47,139 bases of DNA from Nitrospirota bacterium. GTDB lineage: Bacteria > Nitrospirota > Thermodesulfovibrionia > UBA6902. Position numbers and translations under genes: made by a program. The notes under the pieces are model-generated. The model searched no databases and was not told where the DNA came from. It was given only the letters and a program-made list of their open reading frames with translations. Every line of letters starts with the position of its first letter. Within the stretch, counting starts at the first letter, position 1. This document shows positions 38,809-47,019 of the stretch, piece by piece. The stretch spans positions 1 to 47,139 of the forward strand of contig JACQZF010000075.1 in NCBI GenBank assembly GCA_016213945.1, in the 5' to 3' direction.

Positions 38809-40743
38809 TTGGATCAATTAAAGAACGCTTTTAAAATCCTGAAAAAAGAATTCCCGCACTACGAGGACAGACCGCAGCAGAGGGAGATGGCGGAGGCGGT
38901 GTTTTCCTGTCTTCAAAATAATAAGAGGCTGCTTGTGGAAGCCGGGACCGGGGTCGGGAAATCATTTGCCTATCTCATCCCGGCGATATTGTCGAATGAA
39001 AAGACGATCATCTCTACAGCCTCGATCGCGCTTCAGGACCAGCTCATAAACAAGGACCTGTCATTTCTTCAAAGGGCCATGCCGCAGAGGTTTTCCTTTG
39101 CCATGCTCAAGGGCAAGAACAATTATCTCTGCCTGAAACGCGAACGCGAATTTTCGGAGATGACTGAATCCTTCATCAGGTTTCGCGAATGGGCGGCTGA
39201 GACTGAGACAGGCGACAAGGATGAGCTTTCATTCATCCCTGATTTCTGGTCGAGGGTCTGCGGTGATTCAAACGACTGCGGAGTTACGCAGTGCCCTTTT
39301 TACAGCGAGTGTTTTTATTACGCGCATTTCAAGAATCTTTTTAAGAAAGACATTATCGTGGTCAACCACCACATTCTCATGTACGACCTCCTGTCGGGAT
39401 TCAACATGCTTCCCTTTCATAAGCAGTTGATCGTTGATGAGGCGCACCAGATTGAAAACGTTGTCTCGCATGTCTTCGGCAGTGTACTGAGTCATTCGCA
39501 TGTGATATGGCTCCTCTATCGCCTCAGAGGATTGAAGATAGCGGTGGACCAGCTTTTTCCGCAGGTGGATTCGTTTTTTAACTCCTCACAACCCCCGCTT
39601 AAGTTAAGAGGGGGCGCAGGGGGAGTTAGCAGGGACAGGGGGACAACTTTGATCCCTGATCATATAGTCGAAGGATTGAAAAAGCTGAAAGAGCATCTTG
39701 CGCTTGATAAGGTGCTTCACAGGCTGAATCTCTACAAAGACTCGGCTGAGAGTGAGGAGTTGAGGGACCGGGCGGAAACGACAATGCTTTACGTAAGGTC
39801 TCTTGAAGTCACGATAGATGATTTTATCGCGCGGGAAGATGAAGGCAAGGTCTATTACATGACGGTCAACAAAAAAACGCTGGAACTGAAGAGCAATCTT
39901 GTCGAGTCCAAGAAACCGTTTTGCGACATGTTGAACGGTTATGAAAGCGTGGTAATGACATCCGCTACCCTGACGACAGCGGGAGAATTCAATTATATAA
40001 AAGAGAGACTCGGCATTTCGGACCTTGAGAACGGGTTTGATGAGATGGTGATCGGGTCGCCTTTTGATTACAAGGTGCAGGCGCTCCTTTACCTTGATAA
40101 GAAACTGCCTACCCCTGACAGGGAGAACAGTCAGCTTTTTCAGACGGAGAGTCTCAGGGTAATTGAAGGACTTATCAATGCCTCAAAGGGCAGGGCGCTG
40201 GTGCTCTTTACTTCATACAGCCACCTGCGGTTTGTGTCTGAAAATATTAAAACTGAGTATCCATTCAAGTCACAGGGCGAAATGCCGCCTGCAAGATTGA
40301 TCGATTGGTTCAAGGCCACTCCTGATTCAGTCCTCCTTGCGACCGCTACATTCTGGCAGGGGATCGATATCAAGGGCGAAGACCTGAGCCTCGTGGTGAT
40401 CGTCAAAATGCCTTTTGGTTCTCCCGGAGACCCTGTGTACGATGAACGGTGCAAGAGGCTGGGTTCCCGCTGGTTCAACGACCTCGCGCTTCCCTCAGCC
40501 ATTCTTCAATTGCGTCAGGGTTTCGGACGTCTCATAAGAAGCTCTGACGAGCGCGGCGTGGTCGCCATCCTCGACGGACGGCTTGTTAAAAGTTCATACG
40601 GCAGGAACATCATAGCTTCTCTGCCGGAGATGGATGTTGTGCATGACATCGAAGATGTGAAGATGTTTTTCAGTTCTGAAGTAGGGGTGGGTTTAAAACC
40701 CGTCCCTGTAAAGCGGGCCAAAGGAATAAAGAGCAAATGTTGA
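38809..40743 (+). CDS. dinG: DinG/XPD-family ATP-dependent DNA helicase
   Basis: This 644-residue superfamily 2 helicase has Walker A AGTGVGKS (45-52), STASIALQDQL (Ia), the Fe-S cluster cysteines (Cys108, then Cys151, Cys157, Cys162 and Cys168 in CGDSNDCGVTQCPFYSEC), LIVDEAHQIENV (DEAH), MTSATLTT and the C-terminal LRQGFGRLIRSSDERGVVAILDGR (motif VI). It unwinds 5'-3', resolving replication-transcription conflicts. The start is TTG with GGAG 8 nt upstream. Residues 258-273 come from an in-frame palindrome (39580-39627), and near the C-terminus VGVGLKPVPV is encoded by another repeat (40681-40709). Confidence 0.93.
   Translation: MDQLKNAFKILKKEFPHYEDRPQQREMAEAVFSCLQNNKRLLVEAGTGVGKSFAYLIPAILSNEKTIISTASIALQDQLINKDLSFLQRAMPQRFSFAMLKGKNNYLCLKREREFSEMTESFIRFREWAAETETGDKDELSFIPDFWSRVCGDSNDCGVTQCPFYSECFYYAHFKNLFKKDIIVVNHHILMYDLLSGFNMLPFHKQLIVDEAHQIENVVSHVFGSVLSHSHVIWLLYRLRGLKIAVDQLFPQVDSFFNSSQPPLKLRGGAGGVSRDRGTTLIPDHIVEGLKKLKEHLALDKVLHRLNLYKDSAESEELRDRAETTMLYVRSLEVTIDDFIAREDEGKVYYMTVNKKTLELKSNLVESKKPFCDMLNGYESVVMTSATLTTAGEFNYIKERLGISDLENGFDEMVIGSPFDYKVQALLYLDKKLPTPDRENSQLFQTESLRVIEGLINASKGRALVLFTSYSHLRFVSENIKTEYPFKSQGEMPPARLIDWFKATPDSVLLATATFWQGIDIKGEDLSLVVIVKMPFGSPGDPVYDERCKRLGSRWFNDLALPSAILQLRQGFGRLIRSSDERGVVAILDGRLVKSSYGRNIIASLPEMDVVHDIEDVKMFFSSEVGVGLKPVPVKRAKGIKSKC
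39580..39627. repeat. In-frame palindromic element inside dinG
   Basis: A 48-bp unit with ends AACTCC/GGAGTT and inner CCCCCGCTTAA / GTTAAGAGGGGGCG encodes 16 residues including SQPPLKLRGGAGGV. Length is a multiple of three and the reading frame is kept. Same class as the aroA insert at 7487-7531. Confidence 0.85.
40681..40709. repeat. GTAGGGG-type palindrome encoding the dinG C-terminal tail
   Basis: GTAGGGGTGGGTTT and AAAACCCGTCCCTGT form a near-perfect hairpin read in frame as VGVGLKPVPV (residues 625-634), ten codons before the helicase stop. Same family as 19771-19804, 43421-43441 and 44289-44317. Confidence 0.75.
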
Positions 40744-41132
40744 AACTCAGGGGACATCATCTGATCTGCCTTCATTTCTTTAACGGGGAAGGTTACGACT
40801 CTGCCTTTGTTGAAAATCTCAAAGATGTTTTAAACAGATCACAAAAGGAAGAGATCGAGGTTTGCGAGGGAGCGGACGCTGTTTGCGAAAAATGTCCTTA
40901 TCTCAAAGGCGATAAATGCGGGTATGACGCGCAGGCGGATAACGAAATAAAAAAGATGGACAATAAGGCTTTGATGTATCTCAAAGTGAGACCGGGTGCA
41001 AGAATTAAATGGCAGGAGATAAAAGAAGCGGTCTCCGGATTATTTCCGCAATGGTTTAGCGAATATTGTGTAGAGTGTGACTGGAAAAAGGTGTGCGTGA
41101 AAAATCAGGATTATCAAAAGCTGAGAGCTTAA
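40737..41132 (+). CDS. DUF1284 domain protein
   Basis: These 131 residues match DUF1284: LRGHHLICLHFFNGEGYDSAF at the N-terminus, then cysteine pairs CEGADAVCEKCPYLKGDKCGYDAQ and, near the end, CVECDWKKVC. The many cysteines suggest an Fe-S cluster or zinc; the function is unknown. The ATG overlaps the dinG stop by 7 bp (ATGTTGA), so translation is coupled. The gene is followed by AGCT-rich simple repeat and the broken sixA. Confidence 0.85.
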   Translation: MLKLRGHHLICLHFFNGEGYDSAFVENLKDVLNRSQKEEIEVCEGADAVCEKCPYLKGDKCGYDAQADNEIKKMDNKALMYLKVRPGARIKWQEIKEAVSGLFPQWFSEYCVECDWKKVCVKNQDYQKLRA

Positions 41133-41141
41133 AAGCTTAAA

Positions 41142-41554
41142 GCTCGCGCAGTCTTTCCGAAAAAGGCATTGCTGATGTAAAGAAGGTTGCGGCTTTTGCA
41201 GCATCGCTGGATATCACAGTGAAAAAGATATGCCACAGCGGGAAGATGAGGGCCCTTCAGACCGCTCAGATACTGGCTGAGCGCCTGACATTCGACAAGG
41301 GACTAACCAAGGCAGAGGGACTGGAACCGATGGATGACCCGGAGGTCTGGCTTTCCTGGCTTGGCGAGATGAAAGAGGACATGGCCGTAGTCGGACACCT
41401 GCCGCATTTAAGCAGGCTTTCTTCATTGCTTCTATGCGGAGACAAGGAGAAAAATTTAATAGACTTCAAGATGGGCGGCGTTGTATGCTTGAAAGGGTTT
41501 GAAGACGGCAAATGGACCGTTGAGTGGATGATAACACCGGAGATGATTAAGTGA
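41142..41554 (+). pseudogene. sixA: 5'-truncated sixA (phosphohistidine phosphatase)
   Basis: After a TAA at 41139-41141 the frame reads SLSEKGIADVKKVAAFAASL, then ICHSGKMRALQTAQILAERL, VVGHLPHLSRLSSLL and a normal C-terminus. These are clear SixA histidine-phosphatase features, including the second catalytic His (GHLPH). The N-terminal strand with the catalytic LVRHGxA motif and the following D-x-x-R-x-L segment is absent: upstream lies only AAGCTTAAAGC simple repeat after the DUF1284 stop. A GTG at 41219 could start a shorter product, but it would also lack the nucleophilic histidine. The downstream rmuC start overlaps the stop (GTGA). Confidence 0.75.
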
Positions 41555-43077
41555 CAATGCTGGTTTTAACAGGTCTGGTTTCAGTTGCAATTGTTCTTTT
41601 AATTGTACTATTGACGCGGAGCTTCGGTCCAAAGCTGCTGCAGATAGAAGCTCAGTTGTCGTCTTTTGAAAAGAACCAGGAGAGGACGGAAAGGGCGTTA
41701 AAGGATGAGATAGCCAAGAACAGGGATGAAACCGCCAGCAATTCAAAACAATTGCGGGAAGAAATAGTTGTTAGTATGACGAATATTGCCAACTTGCAGA
41801 AAGACCAGCTCGATATCTTTTCAAATCAACTGACCGCCCTGACTGCTTCAAATGAAGATAAACTTGGCAGGATGACTCAAACGGTTGAGGAAAAATTAAG
41901 GCTGCTGCAGGAGCAGGGGACCTGTAATGCGAAGGACAACAGGGACGAGATGAGTAAATCTTTAAAGTCCTTTGAAGAGAAGTTCAGCGCAAGCGTTAAG
42001 GAATTCAATGAGCTTCAGAAGCAGAAATTCAACGACCTGTCAAATAAACAAACTGAACTCATTCAGTCAACCGAGATGAAATTAGACAAGATGAGAGAAA
42101 CCATCGAAGCAAGGCTGAAGTTAATTCAGGATGACAACAGCGAGAAGCTCGAAAAGATGCGCGCCACAGTCGATGAAAAGCTTCACAAGACCCTTGAGGA
42201 AAGGCTCAGTCAATCCTTTAAGATAGTCAGCGAACGACTGGAACTGGTGCATAAAGGATTGGGGGAAATGCAGAACCTGGCTGTCGGCGTCGGTGACCTT
42301 AAAAAGGTTTTATCGAATGTTAAGACCCGCGGGATAATCGGAGAAATAATGCTGGGTAATATCCTGGAGCAGATATTAACTCCTGACCAGTATGCACAAA
42401 ACGTGGCCACTAAAAAAGGCAGCAGGGACAATGTGGAATTTGCGGTCAGGCTTCCCGGAAAAGACGATTCAGGAGATGTGGTCTATCTGCCACTGGATTC
42501 CAAATTCCCAAGGGAGAACTATGAAACATTGGTTGACGCTTATGAGCATGGGAACCCGGCAGCGATTGAAGAAGCCGGGAAACTCCTTGAAGGCAACATT
42601 AAGAAATTCGCCAAAGACATAAGAGACAAATATATTGATCCACCGAATACAACAGATTTCGGAATTATGTTTCTACCGGTCGAGGGGCTCTACGCTGAAA
42701 TAGTGCGGAGGCCGGCGCTGCTTGAAGTTTTACAGAGAGATTATAAAATAATGATCGCAGGGCCGACGACCTTGTCCGCATTTTTAAACAGCCTGCAGAT
42801 GGGATTTAGGACCCTGGCGATTGAGAAGCGTTCAAGCGAAGTGTGGAAGATTTTAGGGGCTGTTAAAACCGAATTCGACAAATTCGGAGGTGTGTTAAGA
42901 AAGGCCCAGGAAAAGATAAACCAGGCGAGCGAAGAAATACACAACCTGGTCGGGACGAGGACAAGGCAGATACAGAGCAAACTGAAAAGCGTTCAGGAGC
43001 TGCCTGTGCAGGAATCCAAACTGTATTTATTTGATGAAGCAGATAATGAAAACGAAACAACAGAAGAAAACACTTAA
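41551..43077 (+). CDS. rmuC: DNA recombination protein RmuC
   Basis: This 508-residue RmuC-family protein has an N-terminal membrane helix (MTMLVLTGLVSVAIVLLIVLL), a long coiled coil (about 30-240) and the RmuC nuclease-like domain (about 255-440): KTRGIIGEIMLGNILEQILTPDQYAQN, VVYLPLDSKFPRENYE, FGIMFLPVEGLYAEI. The K-F-P region is part of a PD-(D/E)XK-like fold. The family limits DNA inversions and has been tied to phage restriction. I take the GTG at 41551 (GGAG 8 nt upstream, overlapping the sixA stop); ATG 41557 is an alternative. Confidence 0.93.
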   Translation: MTMLVLTGLVSVAIVLLIVLLTRSFGPKLLQIEAQLSSFEKNQERTERALKDEIAKNRDETASNSKQLREEIVVSMTNIANLQKDQLDIFSNQLTALTASNEDKLGRMTQTVEEKLRLLQEQGTCNAKDNRDEMSKSLKSFEEKFSASVKEFNELQKQKFNDLSNKQTELIQSTEMKLDKMRETIEARLKLIQDDNSEKLEKMRATVDEKLHKTLEERLSQSFKIVSERLELVHKGLGEMQNLAVGVGDLKKVLSNVKTRGIIGEIMLGNILEQILTPDQYAQNVATKKGSRDNVEFAVRLPGKDDSGDVVYLPLDSKFPRENYETLVDAYEHGNPAAIEEAGKLLEGNIKKFAKDIRDKYIDPPNTTDFGIMFLPVEGLYAEIVRRPALLEVLQRDYKIMIAGPTTLSAFLNSLQMGFRTLAIEKRSSEVWKILGAVKTEFDKFGGVLRKAQEKINQASEEIHNLVGTRTRQIQSKLKSVQELPVQESKLYLFDEADNENETTEENT

Positions 43078-43095
43078 ACCAAAAAGGAGGGCATT

Positions 43096-43374
43096 ATGGC
43101 GGAAAAATTGAATCACGAGGAGTTCATTAAAAAGGCGATTGTGAGCCTGAGGAAGGAAGGCTACAAAGGGATACACACTGTGTATTCGGGATTCAACACT
43201 GCGTTCAAAAAATACTTTGACGGTGAAGACCCGATAAAGGTCACTAACCAGCTCGCCTCTGAAGGGAAGATAGTCGTGAGGCCGGTCAAAGGCGGTGTCA
43301 TGCTTTACCTCCCTGAAGAAGCCCCGCAAATGAAAAACGCCGGAGAAGACGCGTTAAAGAAGATGGGTTTATAA
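43096..43374 (+). CDS. Small conserved-looking protein, unknown
   Basis: This 92-residue soluble protein (MAEKLNHEEFIKKAIVSLRK, YKGIHTVYSGFNTAFKKYF, PIKVTNQLASEGKIVVRPVKGGVMLYLP) has the helix-helix-beta-hairpin rhythm of a winged-helix domain with a basic wing. I recognise no named family. AAAGGAGG lies about 7 nt before the ATG. It follows rmuC by 18 bp and is probably in the same operon. Confidence 0.7.
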   Translation: MAEKLNHEEFIKKAIVSLRKEGYKGIHTVYSGFNTAFKKYFDGEDPIKVTNQLASEGKIVVRPVKGGVMLYLPEEAPQMKNAGEDALKKMGL

Positions 43375-43420
43375 GAATATTAGTAGATAGTAGTCGGTAG
43401 GCAGGAGTAAGAATTTGTAG

Positions 43421-43441
43421 GGGCGAGGCGGTGCCTCGCCC
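43421..43441. repeat. GGGGCGAGGC palindromic repeat
   Basis: GGGCGAGGCGGTGCCTCGCCC, preceded by TTGTA, forms a tight hairpin. The 43381-43415 stretch before it is TAGTAGATAG/TAGTCGGTAG simple repeat. GTAGGGGCG-family member. Confidence 0.7.
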
Positions 43442-43474
43442 TTGTTTAAGAAAGGATTGAAAGGACAAAATCTT

Positions 43475-44273
43475 ATGTCAAATATTCTGGAACAGTCAAT
43501 TGAATTACGAAAGATATGGGGAGCATTCAGGCAGGCGAGGGTGCTCCTTACAGCCAATAACTACAGGGTGTTTGATCTTCTGACAAAACCTCAATTAGCA
43601 AAGGCGATCGCAAAAAAGCTGAACACGGATTTGAGGGCAACAGGAATTTTGCTTGATGCGCTGACAGGTCTTGGACTTCTGAAAAAACAAAATGACAGAT
43701 ATCAAAATACAATCCTCTCTTCCGGGTTCCTTGTCTCCGGCAGCCCGCATTATCAGGGCAACATTATCAATCATGCCGAGACATTGTGGCAGAACTGGTC
43801 TGGACTTGATGAGATTTTAAAGACCGGAAAACCCTATCGCAAGGCGCATGACCATGAGGCCTTTATCCTTGGAATGAACGACCTCGCATCATTGAAGGCC
43901 GGGAATGTCATCGATGCGATAGGTCTTAAAGGTGTGAAAACCGCTCTTGATCTTGGCGGAGGCCCCGGCACTTATTCAATCGCAATGGCGCAGAAGGGCG
44001 TCGCGGTAACACTCTTTGACAGACCGGAAACAGTTAAGATCGCAAAGAAGGTTATCTCCTTGTTCCTCCCCTTATCTAATATCAATTTTCTCCTGGGCGA
44101 TTTCAATCATGATGATATCGGCAAAGGCTACGATCTGATATTTGCCAGTCAGATACTTCATTCAAATTCCGTGAAGGAAAATATAGATGAAGGGCTGGCT
44201 CCTGAAGCTGGGTCTGAAAAACATTTCAGGGAAATCTGTTGATGATTCAGTGTTGATAAGCGCGAGGAAATAA
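43475..44273 (+). pseudogene. SAM-dependent O-methyltransferase with internal deletion and frameshift
   Basis: The reading frame from ATG 43475 gives a dimerisation/winged-helix N-terminus of the acetylserotonin/hydroxyneurosporene O-methyltransferase type (FRQARVLLTANNYRVFDLL...LLDALTGLGLLKK). The SAM motif VKTALDLGGGPGTYSIAMA follows, with YDLIFASQILHSNS after it. It then departs from the family and stops at 44240-44242. In another frame the sequence from about 44206 reads KLGLKNISGKSVDDSVLISA and onward to TAA at 44271, which looks like the authentic family C-terminus. Roughly 80 expected codons between are missing. The junction is near 44190-44207. Confidence 0.7.
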
Positions 44274-44288
44274 TTTTTATTTGTTTGT

Positions 44289-44317
44289 CGCAGGGGCAGG
44301 TTTGAAACCTGCCCCTA
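44289..44317. repeat. GCAGGGGCAGG/CCTGCCCCTAC palindromic repeat
   Basis: AGGGGCAGG, TTTGAAA, CCTGCCCCT is a perfect palindrome in the gap before the dGTPase gene. Same family as 19771-19804, 40681-40709 and 43421-43441. Confidence 0.8.
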
Positions 44318-44335
44318 CAAATTTACAAAACAATC

Positions 44336-45364
44336 ATGACTATTCGAGAACAGACAGAAGCTATAGAAAAACAGATCCTTCATCCCAATGCGTGTCTGAG
44401 TTCGCAGAGCAAGGGCAGGCAGAAGAAGGAGAAGGAAGACGACATCCGCACCTGCTTTCAGCGTGACAGGGACAGGATCATCCATTCAAAGGCGTTCAGG
44501 AGATTAAAGCACAAGACGCAGGTCTTCCTTGCCCCTAAAGGCGATCATTACAGGACGCGGCTGACGCATACGCTTGAGGTCTCGCAGATCGCAAGGACCA
44601 TTGCGCGGGCGCTAAGGCTCAATGAAGACCTCACAGAGGCCATTGCGCTCGGACACGATCTGGGGCACACTCCTTTCGGCCATGCGGGAGAAGATGTTTT
44701 ACGCGAGATCTATCCCGGAGGGTTTAAGCACTATGAACAGAGCCTCAGGGTTGTCGATGTGCTTGAGAGAAACGGGCAGGGACTTAACCTGACCCATGAG
44801 GTGAGGGACGGAATTGTAAAGCATTCAAAAGGGAAGGGGGAGATATTTTCTTCCCGCAACAGGAGCGAGACCCTCGAAGGACAGATAGTAAGGGCCTCGG
44901 ACGCAATCGCGTATATCAATCATGACCTTGATGACTCGTTGAGGGCCGGGGTCCTCAAGCGTTCTGAACTGCCGCCCGAATTTCTCAGGATCGGGGAGAC
45001 CCACGCAAAGAGGATCGGCGCGATGGTAAGGGACGTAATTAATTACTCTATTTCTACGGGACTGAAAGAGGTTTCCATGGGCGATGAGATGAAGGCGACC
45101 ACACACGCGATGAAAGATTTTCTTTATAAAAACGTTTATGAGCGCGATCTTTCAAAGAAGGAATTCAAGAAGGCGAGGAAGATACTTCTCGACCTTTACA
45201 ATTATTACATGGAGCATTCCGACGAGGTGTTCAAAGAATTCCCTAAGGAATCAATTGACAATAAGGAGAGGATGGTATGCGATTTCATAGCGGGGATGAC
45301 TGACAGGTTTGCGCTGCTTACATACGAGCGCCTTTTCCTCCCCCAGCCGTGGCTGGTCCTCTAA
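44336..45364 (+). CDS. dgt: dGTPase-like deoxynucleotide triphosphohydrolase (HD domain)
   Basis: This HD-superfamily dNTP triphosphohydrolase hydrolyses dGTP or other dNTPs to nucleoside and triphosphate. The 342 residues show [22 protein letters not shown], the metal ligands in [19 protein letters not shown] and [16 protein letters not shown] (HD pair), and [12 protein letters not shown]. The length fits the short deoxyguanosinetriphosphate triphosphohydrolase-like class rather than E. coli Dgt. No RBS precedes the ATG; TACAAATTTACAAA from the adjoining repeat lies just upstream. Some family members act in phage defence by dNTP depletion, but here a housekeeping role is more likely. Confidence 0.92.
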   Translation: MTIREQTEAIEKQILHPNACLSSQSKGRQKKEKEDDIRTCFQRDRDRIIHSKAFRRLKHKTQVFLAPKGDHYRTRLTHTLEVSQIARTIARALRLNEDLTEAIALGHDLGHTPFGHAGEDVLREIYPGGFKHYEQSLRVVDVLERNGQGLNLTHEVRDGIVKHSKGKGEIFSSRNRSETLEGQIVRASDAIAYINHDLDDSLRAGVLKRSELPPEFLRIGETHAKRIGAMVRDVINYSISTGLKEVSMGDEMKATTHAMKDFLYKNVYERDLSKKEFKKARKILLDLYNYYMEHSDEVFKEFPKESIDNKERMVCDFIAGMTDRFALLTYERLFLPQPWLVL

Positions 45365-45412
45365 CAAAACTTTGACAGTTCTTTCCAATGTATATCGCTA
45401 ATTTAAAAATAT

Positions 45413-45435
45413 AATTTGCATATATTACGCAAATT
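45413..45435. promoter_or_regulatory. AATTTGC/GCAAATT inverted repeat upstream of the IHF gene
   Basis: AATTTGC (45413-45419) and GCAAATT (45429-45435) are separated by 9 bp of ATATATTAC in a very AT-rich stretch, about 30 bp upstream of the -35 box. It may bind a dimeric regulator or nucleoid protein, possibly IHF itself. Confidence 0.4.
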
Positions 45436-45463
45436 ACATATAATTTTCTTGAAGCTGATTATA

Positions 45464-45492
45464 TTGACAACGAGGATATGTCCTCTTATAAT
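45464..45492 (+). promoter_or_regulatory. Perfect consensus sigma70 promoter for the IHF-MerR operon
   Basis: TTGACA (45464-45469), exactly 17 bp, TATAAT (45487-45492). The spacer contains the inverted repeat GAGGA-TATG-TCCTC (45472-45485), which may be an operator. Such a full consensus is rare and suggests strong, probably repressible expression. Confidence 0.85.
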
Positions 45493-45516
45493 TTTTAAAA
45501 ATTAACAGGGGGTTTT

Positions 45517-45795
45517 ATGACAAAAGCGGATTTAGCTGATAAGCTTTATGAAAAGATCGGTCTTCCGAAAAAGGAAGCGGCTGCGATAGTAGAGACTCTT
45601 TTTGAATCAATGAAAAGTATCCTCGCTGACGGGGAATCAATAAAGATAACCGGGTTCGGTACCTTCCTTGTCAGAAAGAAAGGCTCCCGCCGGGGAAGAA
45701 ACCCGAAGACAGGGACCGAGCTTGAAATAGAGCAGAGAAGAGTGGTAACCTTTAAGCCCAGTCTACAGTTTAAAGATCTTGTTGAGAAGGTATAA
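45517..45795 (+). CDS. ihfA: Integration host factor / HU family DNA-bending protein
   Basis: This 92-residue HU/IHF fold shows MTKADLADKLYEKIGLPKKEAAAIVETLFESMK, then ITGFGTFLVRKKGSRRGRNPKTGTELEIEQRRVVTFKPS. The E-I-x-x-R-R-V-V-T-F-K-P-S end of the arm is typical of IHF-alpha rather than HU. It bends DNA at specific or non-specific sites. GGGGG serves as RBS 6 nt before the ATG. It precedes a MerR-type gene by 6 bp, the same order as himA-merR-like pairs in many bacteria. The second IHF subunit is not here. Confidence 0.93.
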   Translation: MTKADLADKLYEKIGLPKKEAAAIVETLFESMKSILADGESIKITGFGTFLVRKKGSRRGRNPKTGTELEIEQRRVVTFKPSLQFKDLVEKV

Positions 45796-45801
45796 TCCTC
45801 T

Positions 45802-46143
45802 ATGGGGACTTCACCAGAGAAGAAGGTAAGTTCTGATAGGCTCTTTTATAAAATTGGCGAAATCAGCGAGATAACCGAGTTAGAGTCTTACGTTTTGAGA
45901 TACTGGGAAACCGAGTTCCCTTTTCTTAAGCCGCGCAAGAATAAGACAGGTCAGAGGATTTATACCCGGAAGGACCTTGAGATTATTCTTCAGATAAAGA
46001 ACCTTCTTTATAAAGAAAAGTATACGATCGCAGGCGTCAGAAAGATCTTCGGAGAAACTCCGGCCAAGAAGAGTTCTGTTTCTATCCAGACGATCCAGGA
46101 GATCAGGAAGAAGTTAAAGGAGATAGTGAGTATTTTAAAGTAA
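45802..46143 (+). CDS. MerR-family transcriptional regulator
   Basis: This 113-residue protein has an N-terminal MerR winged helix ([70 protein letters not shown]). A short C-terminal helix follows for dimerisation (about 90-113). There are no effector-domain cysteines, so it is not a metal sensor of the MerR/CueR type. Cotranscribed with the IHF gene, it resembles the small MerR-like proteins often found next to himA, of unknown target. The tRNA-Pro gene begins 6 bp after the stop. Confidence 0.9.
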   Translation: MGTSPEKKVSSDRLFYKIGEISEITELESYVLRYWETEFPFLKPRKNKTGQRIYTRKDLEIILQIKNLLYKEKYTIAGVRKIFGETPAKKSSVSIQTIQEIRKKLKEIVSILK

Positions 46144-46146
46144 AGC

Positions 46147-46225
<79 letters not shown>

Positions 46226-46265
46226 TTTTTCCCCTTAATAAATCAATACGTTACAAGCATACCTA

Positions 46266-46353
46266 AGCTAACCTCTAAAACCCGAAAAACCTTTTGGTCG
46301 TGACTTTAGCCCAAAAGGTAATACTTCTGTACAGAACATTACGGAGGTTAGCT
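46266..46353 (+). promoter_or_regulatory. Nested inverted repeats in the integrase leader, covering its RBS
   Basis: The outer arms AGCTAACCTC (46266-46275) and GAGGTTAGCT (46344-46353) are perfect complements. The downstream arm contains the Shine-Dalgarno GGAGG and ends at the ATG. The inner arms ACCTTTTGG (46289-46297) and CCAAAAGGT (46311-46319) form a second perfect stem. In the mRNA the outer stem would hide the RBS; in DNA these could be binding sites for the recombinase or an excisionase. Confidence 0.7.
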
Positions 46354-47019
46354 ATGGGTATTTATCAAAGAAACGGACGTGAAGGATGGTACATGGATTT
46401 TATTTTCAATGGAACAAGGGTCAACCGGTATGCAGGAAAAACTAAAACAGAGGCGAAAAGAGTTGAGGATGAAATTAAAACAAAACTGCGACTGAAGATG
46501 CTGAATGTATCAGATTTGAAGGCAGAAGGCGGTGTTCTTTTAACTATCGCCGCTGATGAATATCTTGAGCACGTAAAGCTCACACTTTCTCCGAGGACGT
46601 ATGAAATGGAATCGGAAGATTACAAACACCATATCAAGGAATTCTTTTCAAAATATTGCCTCGAAGATATCGATAATAGTTTATTGCTTCGCTTTCAGGC
46701 AGGGCAGAAATCGAAAAATTATGCAAACAGGACAGTAAACATCCATGTAGGGCTGGTACGGAAGATAATGAAGTTTGCCAGGAAAAAAGGGTATATCCAG
46801 AATATAGGAGACCTTGAATAGCCCATGCTTCGTGAGCCGAAAAAAATTCATGCGTTTTTTACTTTTGAAGAATATGAAAAACTGATACAGAATTTTTCTC
46901 ATGATTTAGGCGCAAAGAGAACCCGATTTGCAAGACATACAGGCTTGAGGCCTTCAGAGCTTACATATCTGACGTGGCCCGATGTGGACTTTGAGAACGA
47001 GCCCTCTGTGTCAATATAG
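46354..47019 (+). pseudogene. Tyrosine recombinase (integrase), interrupted
   Basis: The N-terminal arm-binding domain (MGIYQRNGREGWYMDFIFNG), core-binding SAM-like domain (ADEYLEHVKLTLSPRTYEMESEDY) and the start of the catalytic domain (FARHTGLRPSELTYLTWPDVDFEN, with the box I Arg) are all in one frame. A TAG at 46819-46821 splits it. The frame then ends at 47017-47019, soon after box I, so box II and the catalytic tyrosine are missing. The end coincides with a TGTGTCAATATAG sequence at ~47007 that may be the end of an insertion element. It is the decayed integrase of an element once inserted at tRNA-Pro. Confidence 0.8.

Noticed and set aside
44281-44466. Short open frame starting [14 protein letters not shown]
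   Set aside because: Its first part is translated palindromic repeat and the rest is the dgt gene read in another frame.
44336-45364. dGTPase as a dNTP-depletion phage-defence gene
   Set aside because: It is 6 kb away from the restriction island among core genes, and the short dGTPase-like class is widespread in bacteria; nothing in the sequence points to defence.
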